Assembly: GCA_937888775.1 (NCBI GenBank) | Contig: CALAQT010000114.1 | Coordinates: forward strand, 1 to 15,348 | Reading direction: 5' to 3' | DNA length: 15,348 bases | Origin: an uncultured Actinomycetes bacterium | GTDB taxonomy: Bacteria; Actinomycetota; Thermoleophilia; Solirubrobacterales; Solirubrobacteraceae | Shown here: positions 12,953 through 15,348 of the stretch, piece after piece | How positions within the stretch are numbered: the stretch's first letter is position 1 | Layout: the number at the start of each line of letters is the position of its first letter | Made by a program: the position numbers and the translations under genes | Notes under the pieces: generated by a model | What the model saw: only the letters and a program-made list of their open reading frames with translations | What the model was told of the DNA's origin: nothing | The model's database searches: none

Positions 12953-13174
12953 TCACGCGACGGCGCTGGCGAAGCGAGCGTGCTCGTTTACCCAGCGATC
13001 GAGCGAGCCAGGCTCGATCAGCAGTAATTGGCCGCACGGCACAACCTTCACAAACGGCTGCACGTAGCGCTCGAAGTGCGCCACGCTCATCCCCAGCGAC
13101 GCGGCCGCCTCGGCCCTTGTGAGCAGGCGGCGCGGCACCGTCTCGATAGGACGATTCCGAGAACGCCTAGGCAC
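12953..13174 (-). CDS. Excisionase-like helix-turn-helix protein
   Basis: A small DNA-binding protein of 73 residues resembling MerR-like excisionases. After a basic start (PRRSRNRPIETVPRR) comes the HTH LLTRAEAAASLGMSVAHFER, then a wing YVQPFVKVVPCGQLLLIEPG and the ending SLDRWVNEHA; the Leu-x-Arg-Trp ending is typical of this family. The GTG at 13172-13174 is chosen because a strong GAGGAGG Shine-Dalgarno sequence (13183-13189) sits 8 nt upstream. A TTG at 13196-13198 would extend it by eight residues but would place that site inside the gene. It probably acts as the recombination directionality factor or as a regulator of the integrase gene just downstream. It is a paralogue of the next gene upstream. 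Role is inferred from fold and neighbourhood. Confidence 0.85.
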   Translation of the reverse strand: MPRRSRNRPIETVPRRLLTRAEAAASLGMSVAHFERYVQPFVKVVPCGQLLLIEPGSLDRWVNEHARFASAVA

Positions 13175-13182
13175 CCGGGAAA

Positions 13183-13189
13183 CCTCCTC
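13183..13189 (-). promoter_or_regulatory. Strong Shine-Dalgarno sequence of the excisionase-like gene
   Basis: GAGGAGG on the minus strand, 8 nt before a GTG. It is the clearest ribosome binding site in the window, where most genes start leaderless or by coupling, and it decides the start codon. Confidence 0.65.
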
Positions 13190-13213
13190 GGCCGCCAAAC
13201 GATAAGGCGAGCA

Positions 13214-13543
13214 TCAGCGCTGGTGAAGTCCGCTGGGAGGATCGACCGATTGCACGAGTGCCGGCCGCATACGGACAAGGTTTGCCGGCGAGGTCGGGCT
13301 CCCAGCTATCGAGCCCTGCTTAACCGACGCCCGCTTGCCATCCGATCGCGCAACCCGAAGATGTGGACGGACCTGCTCCACGAAGTACACCTCACTGCAG
13401 CCGAGCGAGGCGCACGCCTCCTGCTGCGTAAGCGCGATCCTCGGAACCGGCTCGACCGTCGTGACGGCCATCCCCTCCGAGGCAGGCGCTACGGCCCGCC
13501 TCCGGCGCTGCGCTCGGCCGAGCTCGCTGATCTGGGTGGTCAC
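13214..13543 (-). CDS. Second excisionase-like HTH protein, atypical C-terminus
   Basis: About 109 residues from the preferred GTG. The core IALTQQEACASLGCSEVYF, then VEQVRPHLRVARSDGKR, aligns with the HTH and wing of the neighbouring excisionase-like protein (LLTRAEAAASLGMS, YVQPFVKVV), so the two are diverged paralogues. After the shared Gly-Ser the usual Leu-x-Arg-Trp ending is missing and replaced by about 30 unrelated residues, so the end may be frameshifted or remodelled. The GTG at 13541-13543 overlaps the stop of the upstream gene (GTGA), matching the coupling used elsewhere here. Other in-frame starts are an ATG at 13570, inside the upstream gene, and an ATG at 13471. The first 33 residues are basic and of no recognised family. 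It likely binds DNA as a regulator or accessory recombination factor. Confidence 0.65.
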   Translation of the reverse strand: MTTQISELGRAQRRRRAVAPASEGMAVTTVEPVPRIALTQQEACASLGCSEVYFVEQVRPHLRVARSDGKRASVKQGSIAGSPTSPANLVRMRPALVQSVDPPSGLHQR

Positions 13544-14265
13544 GACACTGCGCTCCGTTTCAATCGCCACTGGAAAGCACTGCCTTCTAGGTACAGCGTT
13601 TCGGGCCGTGAATCCCGATCTGCGCGGCCGCTTGCTGCACGGTCGTGCGCGTTCGGTCGGCGATTGGCGATGACCTCCCGCCCGGCCGTCCGCGCGTCGT
13701 CAGGAACGACGCCCTCCCGCGACCGTCGATCGTCACCGCCAGCCTGGACGATCTGCTTGGCGGCCGCAGCCCGTGCCGCCTTCCAGCTCCCGTAAACGGC
13801 AGTCACGACGCCGGCGGAAGGCCAGTCGCCTGTGCTGAGTCGCTCGAGCGGCTCGCCGCCACGGCGACGCGCGTGCGTGCGCGACCAGTCGTACGACGAC
13901 GGCAGCCGACCGTAGCGGGTGCACCAGCCCAGCATGGCGTCGAGCACGCGCTCCCGAGTCCACCGGCGCTCGATCGCACCCGGGTGGCACGCCTTGCAAT
14001 AGGCGTAGGCGTCCCCCTTCCCGTTCCGCGGCTGCGTGTAGGCGCCGCAGCCGCGGCACACCCCCTGGTAGCGAGCCTTGACCGCCCGAGCCTTCTCGCC
14101 GGTCGGGTCGTAGAAGTAGGCCTTGATCGTCGCCGGCGAGCGGCCCAGACGACCGGCGATCTGCATGATCGAGAGCCCCTCGGCCTCGCGGAAGTGGCGA
14201 GCGAGCGCAACGGCGCGTCGGCGCTCAACCACTCGATCGGCGGGGGCCAAGTCGTTCCGCACCAC
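13540..14265 (-). CDS. DNA-binding protein with HTH, zinc ribbon and HNH-associated repeat
   Basis: A 241-residue protein with three readable parts. Residues about 14-55 form a resolvase/sigma-like HTH (ALARHFREAEGLSIMQIAGR, then LGRSPATIKAYFYDPTG). Residues 70-93 are a zinc ribbon with Cys70, Cys73, Cys90 and Cys93. Residues 102-169 match the homing-endonuclease-associated repeat (HNH_repeat), with WTRERVLDAMLGWCTRYGRL, PSSYDWSRTHARR, GDWPSAGVVTAVYGSW and KAARAAAA. No HNH catalytic motif is present, so it is a DNA-binding protein rather than a nuclease as far as can be seen. Residues after about 175 are low-complexity and charged. The start is the first of two consecutive GTG codons, 6 nt after a TAGGGT -10 element, suggesting leaderless initiation. 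It heads the small module running to the integrase gene. A regulator of the element is the simplest reading; the function is unknown. Confidence 0.8.
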   Translation of the reverse strand: MVRNDLAPADRVVERRRAVALARHFREAEGLSIMQIAGRLGRSPATIKAYFYDPTGEKARAVKARYQGVCRGCGAYTQPRNGKGDAYAYCKACHPGAIERRWTRERVLDAMLGWCTRYGRLPSSYDWSRTHARRRGGEPLERLSTGDWPSAGVVTAVYGSWKAARAAAAKQIVQAGGDDRRSREGVVPDDARTAGREVIANRRPNAHDRAASGRADRDSRPETLYLEGSAFQWRLKRSAVS

Positions 14266-14271
14266 ACCGTG

Positions 14272-14277
14272 ACCCTA
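14272..14277 (-). promoter_or_regulatory. Candidate -10 element of the element's gene module
   Basis: TAGGGT on the minus strand ends 6 nt before the GTG start of the zinc-ribbon/HNH_repeat gene, so the start codon would lie at or next to the transcription start. A TTGCCA hexamer upstream is 20 nt away, too far for a standard -35. Confidence 0.4.
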
Positions 14278-15348
14278 GCCACGACAGGTGGCGTTCTTGG
14301 CAAGCCTCCTCGGGCCCTCCGTTGATCACCTTCGCGCCCAGAACAGACGCAGATGGACGCTGGGTCACAGTCCCACTCGAGGCAGGAAAGCGGCACCGGC
14401 TTCGGCGCGCCCGAGCCGGCCGGATTCGTTTTCCATTGCAGTCGTGTCATGCCTGACGCCGCCGACTTCCGCTCGGCTTGGTATCACGAGTGGATGGCCA
14501 TCACTCCTGCTTGTAGCCCGACGCGGTAGCCAGCTCAACGTCCGACCGGACTTCCGCTTTGACCAGATCGCTTGCACGGAGGCTGCAAGCATCGGCCGAT
14601 CTCAGACGGCTGCTCCTGGGCGAAACCAGTCGTGCGCCGCGGCGGAGATCGGGCTCGATCCGGACGAATGCTTCGTCGCCAACGCGATCGCGCGACGCGA
14701 GGCCGCGGGAGGATGAAAGCGATCGTGCGGACCGCGGCAGCCGGACGCTCGAGGTCGGGGAATGCACAAGTCGCGAGCCCGACTCTGGCTGCCCAGTCGG
14801 CACCGCTGCTCGCACGCGATAGGGACAGTGCCGGCGATGGCGCCTATCGCTTGCTGTGGCGCGTTACCACCACGAGCCAGCTAACGGCCGAGATGCTTGC
14901 TCAGACGCATCGGGCGAGCAAGCGCCTGAGTAGAACACCTCGTCGCGGTTCGGCGAGCGGACGGTGAGCCAGCGGCTCGGTCAGCACCGACCGCTCGTGG
15001 TACCGCTCCGACGGCAACATCGGGGCGCCGAGCGGCACCCGCCAGGATGCGGAGTAGCGGGCCATTGCCCGCGAGGCGCCGGAAGATCTCGTACAGCCCG
15101 ACGCGGACCCTGTCAGGCATCGAGGGTCTTGTCCGGGGGGGAACGACCACCGGACGCTCTTTGCGGCCTGTCGGGGCCGTCGTGCTCGGATGGGAGCCGG
15201 GTCTCAAGTTGCCGAACGGCCGGTGCGTCATCGTCTGATCGCGGGGCGGATGCCGCCGGCCTAATCGCGCGGCCGAAAAGTGCCGCAGCAGGCCGTTTTT
15301 AGCCCAGACTGAGGCCACGCCGGACTGTTCCCGTTGGAAGGCGGCGGG
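14278..15348. other. Region without a convincing gene inside or beyond the element
   Basis: Open frames occur on both strands, as expected at this GC content, but none resembles a known family and none has a good start context. The best protein-like stretch is on the minus strand at 15120 and below (PDRVRVGLYEIFRRLAGNGP, then LLRILAG), where third positions are GC-rich for about 35 codons. An ATG at 14713 on the plus strand abuts GGAGG but the frame is low-complexity. GCTTGCTC (14895-14902) and GAGCAAGC (14916-14923) form an 8-bp inverted repeat. I see no copy of the tRNA 3' end. The region may be decayed element cargo or chromosomal spacer. Confidence 0.4.
15270..15300 (+). terminator. Weak candidate intrinsic terminator
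   Basis: On the plus strand CGGCC (15270-15274) and GGCCG (15291-15295) form a 5-bp stem, with a 16-nt loop, followed directly by TTTTT (15296-15300). It is the only T-run after a GC stem that I saw in the window. The stem is short and no plus-strand gene is recognised upstream, so it may be fortuitous. Confidence 0.25.

Noticed and set aside
13803..14450. A minus-strand frame starting with ATG at 14450 (MTRLQWKTNPAGSG) that overlaps the zinc-ribbon gene
   Set aside because: Most of it lies in the wrong register over the conserved HTH, zinc ribbon and HNH-repeat sequence and becomes Arg/Ser/Thr-rich.
14713..14967. Possible 84-codon plus-strand gene with GGAGG directly before ATG
   Set aside because: The Shine-Dalgarno spacing is zero, the product is low-complexity and no family is recognisable.
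15131..15155. Hairpin GTCCGG / CCGGAC as a terminator
   Set aside because: It has only 6 bp with a 13-nt loop and no T-run, so it is as likely to be chance in GC-rich DNA.

Overview
This is a high-GC chromosomal segment, probably from an actinobacterium. The hisS-aspS pair, the mnmA-alaS neighbourhood, frequent ATGA/GTGA stop-start overlaps and several apparently leaderless starts fit Actinobacteria. I lean towards the class Thermoleophilia (Solirubrobacterales and relatives), but that is inference. Every protein gene I can support lies on the minus strand. The one tRNA lies on the plus strand.

Reading in the direction of transcription (right to left), the core region from about 10.9 kb to 1 is a translation and housekeeping block. 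It begins with a short M29-type aminopeptidase, glutamate formimidoyltransferase (ftcD), a small basic membrane protein, a glyoxalase-II-like metallo-hydrolase, hisS and aspS. Adjacent genes mostly overlap by 4 nt or lie close together, so they probably form one operon. A second unit follows: a fusion of an IscU/NifU-like scaffold domain to the tRNA 2-thiouridylase MnmA, then a membrane-anchored TolB-like beta-propeller. A secreted BNR_4 propeller protein and the 5' part of alaS each appear to have their own promoter. Four genes here (tRNA thiolation, AspRS, HisRS, AlaRS) charge or modify tRNA.

Between 10.9 and 11.3 kb is a non-coding stretch with a 4.4-copy tandem array of a 23-bp unit. It is followed by a tRNA with anticodon CAU at 11276-11349.

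To the right of the tRNA 3' end lies an integrative element (11.35 kb onwards). It carries a tyrosine integrase oriented towards the tRNA, two related small excisionase-like HTH proteins, and a DNA-binding protein combining an HTH, a zinc ribbon and an HNH-associated repeat. The integrase has an unusual HTH-like insertion just before its first catalytic arginine. The last 1.07 kb has no convincing gene and I could not find a right attachment site, so the element either continues beyond the window or is decayed.

The observations most worth following are the Fe-S scaffold-MnmA fusion with a degenerate scaffold site, the integrase insertion and its compact four-gene module, the repeated duplication of gene 3' ends next to their own stop codons, and the strong hairpin immediately upstream of hisS.
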